A stretch of DNA of 50,619 nt from Bacteroidales bacterium UBA4363 (GCA_002393965.1 DGSL01000022.1:652-51270), one strand, 5' to 3'; numbered from the stretch's first letter, positions 17,002 through 26,620 are shown. Notes: generated by a model from the sequence alone, not told the origin. Numbers and translations are program-made.

Positions 17002-17083
17002 GGTAGTTTCCAGAGTGGCCAAATGGGGCAGACTGTAAATCTGCTGACTTTCGTCTTCGGTGGTTCGAATCCATCACTACCCA
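17001..17083 (+). tRNA. tRNA-Tyr (anticodon GTA)
   Basis: This class II tRNA of 83 nt has acceptor stem GGGTAGT/ACTACCC, discriminator A, anticodon GTA at 17035-17037, a long variable arm and a GGTTCGAATCC T-arm. CCA is not encoded. Its first base is the G of the ribH stop codon. Confidence 0.93.
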
Positions 17084-17095
17084 CGAAAATAACAT

Positions 17096-17169
17096 GCGGA
17101 AGTAGCTCAGTTGATTAGAGCATCAGCCTTCCAAGCTGAGGGTCGCGGGTTTGAGTCCCGTTTTCCGCT
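17096..17169 (+). tRNA. tRNA-Gly (anticodon TCC)
   Basis: This 74-nt tRNA has acceptor GCGGAAG/TTTCCGC (one G-T pair), anticodon TCC at 17130-17132, T-arm GGGTTTGAGTCCC and discriminator T. CCA is not encoded. It lies 12 nt behind tRNA-Tyr. Confidence 0.93.
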
Positions 17170-17178
17170 CTAAGAAAA

Positions 17179-17214
17179 AGACTCATTGCAATTTAATGCA
17201 GTGAGTCTTTTTTT
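17179..17214 (+). terminator. Terminator of the ribH/tRNA unit
   Basis: AGACTCATTGCA pairs with TGCAGTGAGTCT over 12 bp (one G-T pair), has a 6-nt loop and is followed by a T-run. Confidence 0.9.
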
Positions 17215-17236
17215 AATGTTTTTAAGTAAATGCAGG

Positions 17237-17267
17237 TTTGAGGTCAGAGAAAAAAGGCATACATTTG
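17237..17267 (+). promoter_or_regulatory. Promoter of the bactofilin-Lnb operon
   Basis: TTTG (17237-17240), exactly 19 nt, then TACATTTG (17260-17267). This is a full consensus match; the leader is about 75 nt. Confidence 0.8.
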
Positions 17268-17345
17268 TAAATGTCAAGAAGAAGGCTGATTGCTTTCATA
17301 GAAAAAATAGAATAATCTTAACTAACCATAAAAAATAGAACAAAA

Positions 17346-17723
17346 ATGGATGAATTAACATGCAACGGTCTCGCTTACGGTAGTTTCTTGAAAGGTGATA
17401 TTGACTCTGAAAGCGATTTCCGTATCGATGGTTCCGTCAATGGTAAAATCAAATGCAGAGGAAAGGTGATTATTGGAGAGAAAGGACGCGTTGTCGGAAA
17501 TATAATCTGCTCGGAGGCAGATATATTCGGTGAATTGCAGGGAAACCTCACCGTGAGCGATACACTCTCTCTTAAATCAACGGCAAACGTAAAGGGTGAT
17601 GTCAAAACGAAAGTCCTCATCATTGAACCTTCTGCTGTCTTTTGCGGAACATGCGACATGGGTGATCGCGTCTCTTCCGATGCGTCCGAGAGTTATGTGA
17701 TTGGCGAAGATCAGTCTGAATAA
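17346..17723 (+). CDS. Bactofilin (polymer-forming cytoskeletal protein)
   Basis: This 125-aa protein of the bactofilin family forms filaments by stacking right-handed beta-helices at the membrane, often to place cell-wall enzymes. The core (about residues 15-105) shows the usual ladder: GDIDSESDFRIDGSVNGKI, VIIGEKGRVVGNIICSEADI, GELQGNLTVSDTLSLKST and VKGDVKTKVLIIEP. Short non-structured tails flank it. It heads an operon with Lnb, a PafA-like protein and ung. Confidence 0.87.
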   Translation: MDELTCNGLAYGSFLKGDIDSESDFRIDGSVNGKIKCRGKVIIGEKGRVVGNIICSEADIFGELQGNLTVSDTLSLKSTANVKGDVKTKVLIIEPSAVFCGTCDMGDRVSSDASESYVIGEDQSE

Positions 17724-17755
17724 ATAGGACAAGACCCATAATCCACTTATTTAGT

Positions 17756-18952
17756 ATGCGGAATCTGATTGTTTCTTTTCTTCTATGTTTCTTCGGATGC
17801 CTCCAAACAGCATCCGCAGCTCTCATTTTGTCGGATTCTGCTCGAATCAGCCTTCTGACTTGTTCCCCTGGCGAAGAATTGTATGCGCGCTTTGGACATA
17901 GCGCCTTGCGTGTGCAGGATCCGATGCTCCATCTGGATGTGGTTTTCAACTACGGAATGTTCAATTTCAATACCCCTGATTTCTACCCGAAGTTCATAGC
18001 GGGTGAAACGTACTATCAACTCGGTGTAGAGGATATGACTTCCTTTGTCGTGAACTATGTGAATACCGGACGTGGCATACAAGAAACAGATTTGAATCTT
18101 ACAAAGACGGAACAGCAACGTTTGTTCAATGCTCTCATAGAGAACGCAAAGGAAGAAAATCGTACTTACCTCTATAATTTTGTGTTCGATAATTGCGCAA
18201 CACGTCCGCGCGATATGATTGAAGCTGCTGTGGAAGGTGGCTATCTGAATTATCCGGAACGACAGAATTCTTCCTTGCTGAAGGTGGATGACAACGTTGA
18301 GAAAACATATCGCCAGCTCATAGGGGAATACGTTGGTGACGAGACATGGCTGAAGTTTGGTATTGATCTCCTCATCGGTACGAAAGCAGACAATCCAGTG
18401 CCGCAGCGCTACGTCATGTTTCTGCCGAATGAGTTGGAAGCCTCTCTTTCCGGTGCGACAAAGGCCGATGGACAACCACTGCGTCAGATGTCGGATGTTT
18501 TGCTTGAACAGAAAACAATACCGGATACCGAATCAGGTTGGTTGTCTCCTCTTCTCGTAAGTATTTGTTTTCTGTTGATCGTTTGTCTGCTGACCATTTT
18601 GTCCCCAGGCAAATTACTCGCTCTCGATTTCTTTTTGTTTCTTATTTCAGGATGTTTGGGACTATTATTGTTCTACCTGACTTTCTTTTCCTTACACCCT
18701 CTTGTGAAATGGAATCTCAATCTTCTATGGCTGAATCCATTCCATCTGCTCTTTGTGTTCTTGCTCCCTTTCAAAAAAGCACGTAAGATTCTTGCTTATT
18801 ATCAACTGCTGATCGCAGTCTCTCTCGTCTTTACTATTTCCGGCTATCTGTATTTTCCCCAAGAATTTAATGTGGCATTTCTGCCTCTCATGCTGACTCT
18901 GTTTGTCCGGTCAATAGTTTTTGTTCGTTACCATCGTTCGTTTTCTCGATAA
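17756..18952 (+). CDS. DUF4105/Lnb lipoprotein N-acyltransferase-like membrane protein
   Basis: This 398-aa protein has a signal peptide, a periplasmic DUF4105 domain (about residues 25-255) and a C-terminal block of about five transmembrane helices (from residue ~260). DUF4105 has been linked to Lnb, the enzyme that N-acylates lipoproteins in Bacteroides in place of Lnt. Conserved candidates for catalysis are His in ELYARFGHSALRV and Cys in YNFVFDNCATRPRD. It follows the bactofilin gene by 32 nt. The Lnb assignment rests on domain architecture and motif memory. Confidence 0.8.
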   Translation: MRNLIVSFLLCFFGCLQTASAALILSDSARISLLTCSPGEELYARFGHSALRVQDPMLHLDVVFNYGMFNFNTPDFYPKFIAGETYYQLGVEDMTSFVVNYVNTGRGIQETDLNLTKTEQQRLFNALIENAKEENRTYLYNFVFDNCATRPRDMIEAAVEGGYLNYPERQNSSLLKVDDNVEKTYRQLIGEYVGDETWLKFGIDLLIGTKADNPVPQRYVMFLPNELEASLSGATKADGQPLRQMSDVLLEQKTIPDTESGWLSPLLVSICFLLIVCLLTILSPGKLLALDFFLFLISGCLGLLLFYLTFFSLHPLVKWNLNLLWLNPFHLLFVFLLPFKKARKILAYYQLLIAVSLVFTISGYLYFPQEFNVAFLPLMLTLFVRSIVFVRYHRSFSR

Positions 18953-18987
18953 TCCCGATAACAATACCTACGATTATTAATAAAAGA

Positions 18988-20631
18988 ATGCGACTGAACG
19001 AAAAAAAAATGAATGGAACAAGTCGTCCGTCCGTTCTCTCTTCTCTTGTTTTCCTCTTTGTTTCCCTTTTTTTATTTTCATCGCTTTACGGACAGGATAG
19101 GAAAATACAGCGAACCAATCCTCGTCTTGTAGTCAACATGGTGATAGATGGTCTGCGGTCGGATTATATCTCCCTTTTCTGGAACGATTTTGGCAATGGT
19201 GGATTTCGTCGTCTCATAGGTGAGGGGACTTACTGCCGCAATATGCTTTTCCCTTATCGCAATGTCGGACGCTTCGCAGATTATGCCACTTTTACAACGG
19301 GTGCTCTACCTTCCGATCATGGCATCTGTGCCGATAGGTATTACGAGGGAGACAGACACCAAACCGTCTCCTGCCTGTTTGATTCGAAGGTTGAAGGTGT
19401 AGGTAGCGAACAGAAACTCTCTCCTGTCGGTCTGGAGTCAAGTACTCTCAGCGATGAATTGCGCCTTTCTACTCAGGGGAAAGGAAAAATCGTAACAGTA
19501 GCCATAGATGCAGAACCGGCTCTTATCCTCTCAGGACACTCTGGAAAGGTGGTCTGGATGAGCGAACAGACAGGTAAGTGGGCAACCAGTACATATTATT
19601 CAAATCTGCTGCCTTCATGGGCGGTAAAGTCAAATGGAGAAAACCAGTTAGGAACGTTTCTCGAGCAGGACTGGACCAATCTATATTCTCCTTCTTCATA
19701 CCGCGCCCATTCTGCTCAGAAGTTCGAGACGTCTTTCTTTAATTATTCTTTTACTGACTTATTGCCACGTGAACAGATCCGGAGGTTCAAGTCTTCGCCC
19801 TACGCAAACGAGATGGTATGCGAATTGGCCACTCAGGCACTGCAAGATGAATATCTGGGCGTCGATGATGTGACGGATATGCTTAATCTTCAGTTGACTC
19901 TCCGCGTCTCGGATCTCCCTACGGCTGAAGGTGTGACGGCTGAAGTACAGGATATGTATCTGCGACTCGATGCACGACTCCAGGAACTTTTGAAGGATCT
20001 TGACGAATTATGTGGTGTGGGAGAGGTACTCTATGTAATCACCTCCCCTCAGGAACAATATGTTTCACCCGAGTACTTGAAAAATTATGGGATACCAAGC
20101 GGATATTTCGTCTCGGATCGCGCCCGCTCATTGCTCAGTACCTATCTTATGGCTACTTATGGACAGGCAGATTTTGTTCGTGGCTACTATCGGCAACAAT
20201 TGTTTCTGGACCATCATGAAATTAGAGAAAAGGGGCTTGACTACGATTCTGTCTCAACGAAAGTGGCACATTTTATGGCTCGTTTCGAAGGTGTTCAGAT
20301 GGCTTTCAGAAAAGAGGATATGGAACGGGTGACTAACGACGATAAGAGGGTTAGAATGGCCCGAAACTCGTTCTCGTGGGAGAAAAGCGGTGATATCTTG
20401 ATTTATCTTAAACCAGGATGGGTAGAGGTAGAAAAAGAAACGGAGAAGGTGGGACTGTCATCACGAATCAATAATTATGCTCCTTTTATCCTCAGCGGAT
20501 GGAATGTGCGTCGTCAAGTACTGAATCGCACGATATCAGCTTTGGATGTGGCCCCTACTGTGTCTGTGCTCCTTCATCTCCCCTTTACCAATGCCAATGA
20601 GGGAGCTCCGCTATATGAAGTGATTAAATAG
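18988..20631 (+). CDS. PafA-like alkaline-phosphatase-family protein with lost metal ligands
   Basis: This exported protein of 547 aa (signal peptide about residues 15-36, cleaved near YGQ) has the fold signature of the PafA-type alkaline phosphatase/phosphodiesterase family. The first metal Asp (VIDGLRSDYISLFW) and the Thr nucleophile (DYATFTTGALPSDHG) are kept. The later zinc ligands are not: DxxxH near residue ~310 reads DLPTA, the TADH block reads ITSPQEQY, and the C-terminal GHG block reads SSRINNYAPF. It is therefore probably a non-catalytic or altered homolog. An ATG at 19009 is an alternative start. It sits between Lnb and ung in one operon. Confidence 0.75.
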   Translation: MRLNEKKMNGTSRPSVLSSLVFLFVSLFLFSSLYGQDRKIQRTNPRLVVNMVIDGLRSDYISLFWNDFGNGGFRRLIGEGTYCRNMLFPYRNVGRFADYATFTTGALPSDHGICADRYYEGDRHQTVSCLFDSKVEGVGSEQKLSPVGLESSTLSDELRLSTQGKGKIVTVAIDAEPALILSGHSGKVVWMSEQTGKWATSTYYSNLLPSWAVKSNGENQLGTFLEQDWTNLYSPSSYRAHSAQKFETSFFNYSFTDLLPREQIRRFKSSPYANEMVCELATQALQDEYLGVDDVTDMLNLQLTLRVSDLPTAEGVTAEVQDMYLRLDARLQELLKDLDELCGVGEVLYVITSPQEQYVSPEYLKNYGIPSGYFVSDRARSLLSTYLMATYGQADFVRGYYRQQLFLDHHEIREKGLDYDSVSTKVAHFMARFEGVQMAFRKEDMERVTNDDKRVRMARNSFSWEKSGDILIYLKPGWVEVEKETEKVGLSSRINNYAPFILSGWNVRRQVLNRTISALDVAPTVSVLLHLPFTNANEGAPLYEVIK

Positions 20632-20639
20632 TTTAAAGG

Positions 20640-21302
20640 ATGGATGTAAGAATCGAACAAAGTTGGAAAAGGGAATTGCAGGAAGAGTTTGACAAGCCGT
20701 ATTTCCAAGCCCTGACCGAGTTCGTCCGTTCCGAATATAGGACAACAACGGTTTATCCGCCTGGGAATCTGATTTTTAATGCATTTGAAAAATGTCCATT
20801 CGATAAGGTCAAATTGGTCATTATCGGACAGGACCCATATCATGAACCAGGACAGGCCGAAGGGCTCTGCTTCTCAGTTCGGGAAAACGTCCCGTTTCCT
20901 CCGTCTTTGCAGAATATTTTTAAGGAAATAGAGATGGAAACAGGAACGCCAATCCCAACTTCCGGCAGTTTGGAACGGTGGGCTACACAAGGTGTCTTGC
21001 TGCTGAATGCTACATTGACAGTGAGAGCCCATCAGGCAGGTTCTCACCAGGGGAAGGGTTGGGAACAGTTTACAGATGCTGTAATAAGCATCCTGAGCAG
21101 GAAGAAGGAACATCTCGTTTTTTTCCTTTGGGGAGCCTATGCACAGAAAAAAGGTGCTGTCATCGACCGCTCTCGACATTGTGTACTGCAGACAGCTCAT
21201 CCGTCACCTCTCTCTGTCTATCGTGGGTTCTGGGGCTGTGACCATTTCATTAAGGCCAATGAATACCTCCGTACCAATGGATGTCAGGAAATCGTATGGT
21301 AG
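20640..21302 (+). CDS. ung: Uracil-DNA glycosylase
   Basis: This base-excision repair enzyme removes uracil from DNA. The 220-aa length is normal. Family 1 signatures are complete: water-activating GQDPYH (about residues 62-67), LLLNATLTV, and HPSPLSVYRGFWG with the catalytic His. It starts 8 nt after the stop of the PafA-like gene, so it is translated from the same mRNA. It converges on the HAD gene with a 33-nt gap. Confidence 0.97.
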   Translation: MDVRIEQSWKRELQEEFDKPYFQALTEFVRSEYRTTTVYPPGNLIFNAFEKCPFDKVKLVIIGQDPYHEPGQAEGLCFSVRENVPFPPSLQNIFKEIEMETGTPIPTSGSLERWATQGVLLLNATLTVRAHQAGSHQGKGWEQFTDAVISILSRKKEHLVFFLWGAYAQKKGAVIDRSRHCVLQTAHPSPLSVYRGFWGCDHFIKANEYLRTNGCQEIVW

Positions 21303-21335
21303 GACGTTGAATCAATCCTTGACGGCGGAAAGAAA

Positions 21336-22061
21336 CTATCGACTGATAATCAATGGGAGATCCGATTGAAGTTCGTCCATAGAATGGTAGATAAGTTCGG
21401 CTCCGGCTTCCGATAGGTCATTGTCAGGAAGTGGTCCTGTATTGATGGCAATGGAAAAAATGCCCGCAGCTACAGCGGATTGTATGCCTAATGGAGCATT
21501 CTCAATAACGATGGCATCTGAAGCGGCAACATCAAGCATTTCCAGCCCTTTAAGGTATGGATCTGGGTATGGTTTCCCCTTTTCTACATTATAAGCGGTC
21601 ACGATTTTTTTGGGATCGAAAATGCCAGGAAAAGTATTCTCAATTTTGTTGATGGTCGTTAACTCTCCTGAGCCGGTCACGACAGTGCTATGGATATTGT
21701 ATCGCTGTAATTCTTGCAATAGGGCATAGGCTCCGGGCATGGGTTGCGCAGGAGGGAGAGTCTCAAATACACGACTTTTGGTGGCATAGATTTTATCTAC
21801 GGTTTCTGAACTGCATTCTCCACCATACAACCGATGGTAGGCTTTCTGCACGGTATCCCAACCACGTGACCCTTCGTTGAGATAGACATCTCGTTCGGTA
21901 AACGGAATGCCGAAGTCATTCAAGGCTTTGACCCATGCCTTGGCATGCATGGGCATGCTGTCAAAAAGAACACCATCCATGTCAAATAGTGCTGCATGTA
22001 TACTTAATTGGGAATAATGATGTCTTTCGGCAAAAAGCCTCTTTTTCTCTTGTATGTTCAT
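21336..22061 (-). CDS. HAD-family hydrolase (beta-phosphoglucomutase-like)
   Basis: This 241-aa HAD superfamily subfamily IA protein shows motif I ALFDMDGVLFDSMPMH (Asp nucleophile, about residues 25-31), motif II VVTGSG (Ser/Thr), Lys in EKGKPYPDPYLKGL, and motif III VIENAPLGIQSAVAAG. The cap after motif I (HAKAWVKALNDFGIPF) points to sugar-phosphate phosphatases or phosphomutases. The substrate is unknown. It follows pgi in the same direction after 87 nt. Confidence 0.87.
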   Translation of the reverse strand: MNIQEKKRLFAERHHYSQLSIHAALFDMDGVLFDSMPMHAKAWVKALNDFGIPFTERDVYLNEGSRGWDTVQKAYHRLYGGECSSETVDKIYATKSRVFETLPPAQPMPGAYALLQELQRYNIHSTVVTGSGELTTINKIENTFPGIFDPKKIVTAYNVEKGKPYPDPYLKGLEMLDVAASDAIVIENAPLGIQSAVAAGIFSIAINTGPLPDNDLSEAGAELIYHSMDELQSDLPLIISR

Positions 22062-22148
22062 CCGTTGTGGATAAAGAGTCTGACAAAAGTCGGGGATACC
22101 CTTTTTCCTAAGTGTATCCCCGGCTATCTGTGTGTGATTTGATACTTT

Positions 22149-23492
22149 TTAGGAAAGGCGTTTTTTAATGGCTTCGGTCTCCTTTTCATAACCCGGTTTC
22201 TCAAGCAGGGCAAACATGTTCTTCTTGTATGCTTCGACTCCTGGCTGGTCAAATGGGTTCACACCGAGAATATAACCCGAAATGCCACACGCTTTCTCAA
22301 AGAAATAAATCAACTCTCCAATGTAGAATTCGTTGAGCGATGGAATCTCAATTCGAAGGTTTGGAACGCCACCATCTACGTGCGCAAGCTGAGTACCCAG
22401 TTCTGCCATTTTATTGACCTCATCTACGCGTTTGCCTGCAAGAAAGTTCAAGCCGTCAAGATTCTCATCATCGTGTGGGAAGATGACTTTCTTCTCTGGC
22501 GTCGCTACGGAGATGACGGTCTCGAAAATGATGCGCTCTCCCTCCTGAATCCACTGACCCATCGAGTGCAGGTCGGTGGTGAAGTCCACGGATGCAGGAT
22601 AGATGCCCTTCCCTTCTTTTCCTTCACTCTCACCATAGAGCTGCTTCCACCATTCTGCAAGGTAATGGAGTTTTGGATGGAAGTTAACTAAAATCTCTAT
22701 CTTTTTTCCTCTGCGGTAAAGTTCATTGCGCGTAGCTGCATATATGGCGGCAAGATTCTGGTCAAACGAAATGTCCTTGCCACAATTCTTTTCCATCTCA
22801 ACGGCCCCCGAAATCAGCTGACGGATGTCGAATCCGGCAACAGCAATAGGTAGGAGACCTACCGGTGTCAGAACAGAGAAACGACCGCCTACATTGTCAG
22901 GAATGACGAATGTCTTGTAGCCTTCTTGTGTCGAAAGCTGACGCAAAGCTCCCTTGGCTTTGTCCGTGATCGCTACAATGCGCTTCGAGGCCTCCGCTTT
23001 GCCTTCCTGCTGCTCAAGTTGGGTCTTCAACAGACGGAAGGTAAGTGCAGTCTCTGTCGTTGTACCAGACTTCGAGATGTTGATGATGCCGAATCGGCGG
23101 TTACGAAGCAACTCGGTAAGCTCGGCAAGGTAGTCTTCGCTGATGTTGTTGCCAGCAAACAGTATGACAGGACTGTCTCCCTTCTTGAGCCAAGAAAAGG
23201 AGTCGGAAAGAGCTTCAATGACAGCCTTTGCTCCAAGGTAACTGCCTCCGATACCCGCTACGACAACTGCATCACACGTACTACGCAACTGACGGGCAGT
23301 TTCTTCGATGTCTTGTATCATCTCCTCCGTGATGCTGGATGGGAGATGAAGCCAACCGAGAAAGTCGTTGCCCTTTCCCGTACCGTCTTCAAGGGCAACA
23401 GAAGCCTGGGCAACAGCCTTTGAGTATGCGTCAATATCGCTTTTTGAGACAAAGTCTAACGCTTTGTCAATCGAGAGTTGCATGTTTTTCAT
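22149..23492 (-). CDS. pgi: Glucose-6-phosphate isomerase
   Basis: This glycolytic and gluconeogenic enzyme interconverts glucose 6-phosphate and fructose 6-phosphate. It has 447 aa, like the short PGI of Bacteroidetes and Firmicutes. Signatures: [35 protein letters not shown] (phosphate-binding SxSG-T) and [18 protein letters not shown]. The C-terminal [14 protein letters not shown] includes the conserved Gln-Pro-Gly-Val-Glu. The start is at 23492 ([10 protein letters not shown]) or three codons later. It lies 31 nt after gpsA. Confidence 0.96.
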   Translation of the reverse strand: MKNMQLSIDKALDFVSKSDIDAYSKAVAQASVALEDGTGKGNDFLGWLHLPSSITEEMIQDIEETARQLRSTCDAVVVAGIGGSYLGAKAVIEALSDSFSWLKKGDSPVILFAGNNISEDYLAELTELLRNRRFGIINISKSGTTTETALTFRLLKTQLEQQEGKAEASKRIVAITDKAKGALRQLSTQEGYKTFVIPDNVGGRFSVLTPVGLLPIAVAGFDIRQLISGAVEMEKNCGKDISFDQNLAAIYAATRNELYRRGKKIEILVNFHPKLHYLAEWWKQLYGESEGKEGKGIYPASVDFTTDLHSMGQWIQEGERIIFETVISVATPEKKVIFPHDDENLDGLNFLAGKRVDEVNKMAELGTQLAHVDGGVPNLRIEIPSLNEFYIGELIYFFEKACGISGYILGVNPFDQPGVEAYKKNMFALLEKPGYEKETEAIKKRLS

Positions 23493-23523
23493 TGGTCTTA
23501 TGTTTTAAGGTTTGTTTATGATA

Positions 23524-24519
23524 TTATCGAAGTTTAGTCGCCAATTCACGCATTTCAATGGTAGGCGAGATATGGTGATAGAGAATGTTATAGACAGCAT
23601 CACAGATAGGTAAATCCACATGGTATTTGTCGTTGATTTCATGCACACACTTGGCGGCATAATATCCCTCGGCAATCATCTCCATCTCCATCTGAGCAGC
23701 TTTTACGGAATACCCACTGCCAATCATCGTGCCGAAAAGATGATTGCGCGAGAATTTAGAATACGCAGTCACTATAAGGTCTCCCAGATAGGCGGACTCA
23801 TCCATGTTGCGCTGCTGGGGATAGACTGCAGTAGCAAATCGTACCATCTCTTGAATGGCATTGGCAACTAGTACGGCTTGAAAGTTATCTCCGTATTTTA
23901 GACCATGAGAGATGCCAGCGGCAATGGCGAAGATGTTTTTCATGACGGAGCCGATCTCAACTCCACTGAGGTCATCGGTCTGATGTGCAACGATGAAGTG
24001 GGAGTTGAACAGACGACAGAGTTGCTTCCCCCGTTCTCGATCTTTGCAGGCAAGGGTGAGGTAGGAGAGACGCTCCATCGCAATTTCTTCAGCATGGCAC
24101 GGACCTGCTAACACAGCCATATTTTCTTCCGGTACACCATAGAACGAGTGGAAGAAGTCTGTCATGATCATGTTCTCATCTGGTACAATGCCTTTGATTG
24201 CCGTGATGACGAACTTATCATGGATAGGCTTCTTGAGTTTTTTTAGGTGGTTTTTCAAAAACGGAGATGGCATGGCGAATACCAAGGTGTCGGCCTTCTG
24301 AACAACTTGATTGATGAGGTGCGTGAAATGTATACGTGACGTGTCAAATTTTAATCCTGTAAGATAGGAGGGATTACGGCTCTGACGCTTGAATTCTTGT
24401 ATCTGTTCCTTGCGTCGCATGTACCAGTATATCTCGTCTTGGTTGGCCAAAAGCATCTTGGCAATGGCGGTAGCAAAACTGCCACCTCCCATGACGGCTA
24501 TTTTTCCGGGAAAATTCAT
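23524..24519 (-). CDS. gpsA: Glycerol-3-phosphate dehydrogenase [NAD(P)+]
   Basis: It makes sn-glycerol 3-phosphate for phospholipids from dihydroxyacetone phosphate. It has 331 aa. The Rossmann start IAVMGGGSFATAIAKMLL holds the GxGxxxT-like nucleotide site; GPCHAEEIAMERLSYL and the catalytic Lys in VEIGSVMKNIFAIAAG follow. It lies between lysS and pgi, with its own -7 box and a terminator ahead of it. Confidence 0.94.
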   Translation of the reverse strand: MNFPGKIAVMGGGSFATAIAKMLLANQDEIYWYMRRKEQIQEFKRQSRNPSYLTGLKFDTSRIHFTHLINQVVQKADTLVFAMPSPFLKNHLKKLKKPIHDKFVITAIKGIVPDENMIMTDFFHSFYGVPEENMAVLAGPCHAEEIAMERLSYLTLACKDRERGKQLCRLFNSHFIVAHQTDDLSGVEIGSVMKNIFAIAAGISHGLKYGDNFQAVLVANAIQEMVRFATAVYPQQRNMDESAYLGDLIVTAYSKFSRNHLFGTMIGSGYSVKAAQMEMEMIAEGYYAAKCVHEINDKYHVDLPICDAVYNILYHHISPTIEMRELATKLR

Positions 24520-24569
24520 TTGGTTTCGTTTTTAATCTCGAGGGGAGTGAGGATGGGAGGAAGGATGAA

Positions 24570-24578
24570 GCAAATATA
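24570..24578 (-). promoter_or_regulatory. -7 box of gpsA-pgi
   Basis: The minus strand reads TATATTTGC, an exact match, about 50 nt before the gpsA ATG. The -33 element is not clear. Confidence 0.5.
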
Positions 24579-24640
24579 CTAATAAAATGGCAGGTGAAGG
24601 AGACGAAATCTGCAAAATGATGGGAGTAATATCAGTTGAT

Positions 24641-24672
24641 GCAAAAAAAAGGGATGCATGACATCCCTTTTC
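24641..24672 (-). terminator. Terminator of lysS
   Basis: On the minus strand AAAAGGGATG pairs with CATCCCTTTT around a 5-nt loop and leads into an eight-T run. It separates lysS from gpsA. Confidence 0.88.
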
Positions 24673-24697
24673 TATTGAATGATTATACTTTTCTGTT

Positions 24698-26422
24698 TTA
24701 TGACGCTTGCTCAGTCCACGATGCAATAGATTCCTTGGATGGATTCTGTAATCCGAGCTTGTTCTTTTTGTTATACCCGCAGAGATCTTGAAAGAGTTTG
24801 TTCGGATTCAATCCTTGTAGTTTGACAACTTTGTCGTATCCAAGTTTCTGAAGTGGCTCTACCCACTCTTCTGGGACACCGATGGCTGTGTATTTCTCTA
24901 CACCGTCCTTCTGGGGTTTTACCTCTGGCTTCATCTGAGGGAATAACAAAACCTCTTGAATGGTGGATTGACCGGTCATCAGCATGACCAAACGGTCCAT
25001 GCCCATTCCCATACCAGAGGTTGGAGGCATTCCGTATTCCAATGCACGGACAAAGTCATGGTCAATAAGCATGGCTTCATCGTCACCCTTGTCTGCAAGT
25101 TTCATCTGCTCAACAAAACGATCGTACTGGTCAATAGGATCGTTCAATTCCGAGTAGGCATTGCAGAGTTCCTTGCCGTTTACCATCAGTTCAAAGCGCT
25201 CTGTAAGCTCTGGATTATGACGGTGACGCTTACACAAAGGGGACATTTCTATCGGATAGTCGGTGATGAAAGTCGGCTGAATGTAATTACCTTCACAGAA
25301 CTCTCCGAAAATTTCGTCAATGAGCTTGCCCTTACCCATGGTCTCGTCCACTTCAAGGTGGAGCTCTTGACAGATCTGACGTATCTCATCTTCTCCCTTA
25401 TCTGTGAGATCCTTGCCCGTGAATTCCTTAATGCTTTCCAGCATGGTCACGCGGCGGAACGGAGCCTTGAAGGAAATGACGTTGTCTCCAACTTTTACTT
25501 CTGTAGTGCCATTCACGTCAAGGCAGATCTTTTGTAATAGGTTCTCTGTGAACGTCATCATCCACTCATAGTCCTTGTAGGATACATAGATTTCCATGCA
25601 CGTAAACTCTGGATTGTGCGTGCGGTCCATGCCTTCGTTGCGGAAGTTCTTACCTATCTCGAATACTCCCTCGAACCCACCGACAATCAGACGTTTGAGG
25701 TAGAGCTCGGTGGCAATGCGCATGTACATGTCAATGTTCAGCGCATTGAAGTGGGTGGTGAACGGACGGGCAGAGGCTCCGCCTGGGATGCTTTGGAGTG
25801 TCGGTGTTTCTACCTCTGTATAGCCGAATGAAGCAAAGTAGGCTCGCAAAGAGGAAAATACTTTTGCTCGCTTTTCGAATATCTGTTTTACACCATCATT
25901 GACAACCAAGTCAACATAGCGCTGGCGATAACGAAGTTCGGGATCATCAAAACGGTCGTAGGCAACACCGTCTTTGTATTTGACAATCGGTAACGGACGC
26001 AACGATTTGCTCAATAATCTCAGTCTCTGGGCATGAACTGAAATCTCACCCGTCTGGGTGCGGAATACAAACCCTTCAATACCGATGAAGTCTCCAATGT
26101 CCAGCAACTTCTTGAATACGGTATTGTACATCTCAGGTTGTTCTTCTGTGTTGATGTCATCTCGGGAAACGTATACCTGAATCCGCCCTCTTGAATCTTG
26201 TAATTCGATGAATGAGGCCTTGCCCATGATACGACGCGACATGATGCGTCCGGCGATGACAACCTGACGCTGCGGAGCAGCGTCTTCAAAATGGGTGCGT
26301 ATCTCGTCAGAGTAGGCATCTACAGGGTAGAGGTCGGCTGGATAGGGGTTGATACCCATTCGTCGCAACTGCTCAAGCGAGTTGCGACGCATGATTTCCT
26401 GTTCGGAGAGTTGTATGTCCAT
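24698..26422 (-). CDS. lysS: Lysyl-tRNA synthetase, class II
   Basis: It charges tRNA-Lys. It has 574 aa, longer than E. coli LysS (505) because of a ~70-residue C-terminal extension (from about VGVPEEWVEPLQKLGYDKV), which is usual in Bacteroidetes. The N-terminal anticodon-binding OB fold carries VVIAGRIMSRRIMGKASFI. Motif 2 is RNEGMDRTHNPEFTCMEIY, and motif 3 is GMPPTSGMGMGMDRLVML. It is the first gene of the lysS-gpsA-pgi-HAD block. Confidence 0.97.
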   Translation of the reverse strand: MDIQLSEQEIMRRNSLEQLRRMGINPYPADLYPVDAYSDEIRTHFEDAAPQRQVVIAGRIMSRRIMGKASFIELQDSRGRIQVYVSRDDINTEEQPEMYNTVFKKLLDIGDFIGIEGFVFRTQTGEISVHAQRLRLLSKSLRPLPIVKYKDGVAYDRFDDPELRYRQRYVDLVVNDGVKQIFEKRAKVFSSLRAYFASFGYTEVETPTLQSIPGGASARPFTTHFNALNIDMYMRIATELYLKRLIVGGFEGVFEIGKNFRNEGMDRTHNPEFTCMEIYVSYKDYEWMMTFTENLLQKICLDVNGTTEVKVGDNVISFKAPFRRVTMLESIKEFTGKDLTDKGEDEIRQICQELHLEVDETMGKGKLIDEIFGEFCEGNYIQPTFITDYPIEMSPLCKRHRHNPELTERFELMVNGKELCNAYSELNDPIDQYDRFVEQMKLADKGDDEAMLIDHDFVRALEYGMPPTSGMGMGMDRLVMLMTGQSTIQEVLLFPQMKPEVKPQKDGVEKYTAIGVPEEWVEPLQKLGYDKVVKLQGLNPNKLFQDLCGYNKKNKLGLQNPSKESIASWTEQAS

Positions 26423-26458
26423 TGTGTTCTGTGGTTTTGTCTTTGTTGCAGTTGCGGC

Positions 26459-26467
26459 GCAAAGATA
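26459..26467 (-). promoter_or_regulatory. -7 box of lysS
   Basis: The minus strand reads TATCTTTGC, an exact match, 36 nt before the ATG. Confidence 0.6.
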
Positions 26468-26620
26468 ATAAAAAAGCTCGTTCTTTCCGTCTTCGTAGTT
26501 GCTTCGTATGGTTCAGATAAACCTTTAGATTAAGATTAAGAATATAATTGCTGTCCTACAAATTGGACGGGAGGTTATTTCTTTTGTTTGTGATTCTATG
26601 TCTGCGTCATGAAAAAGTGC

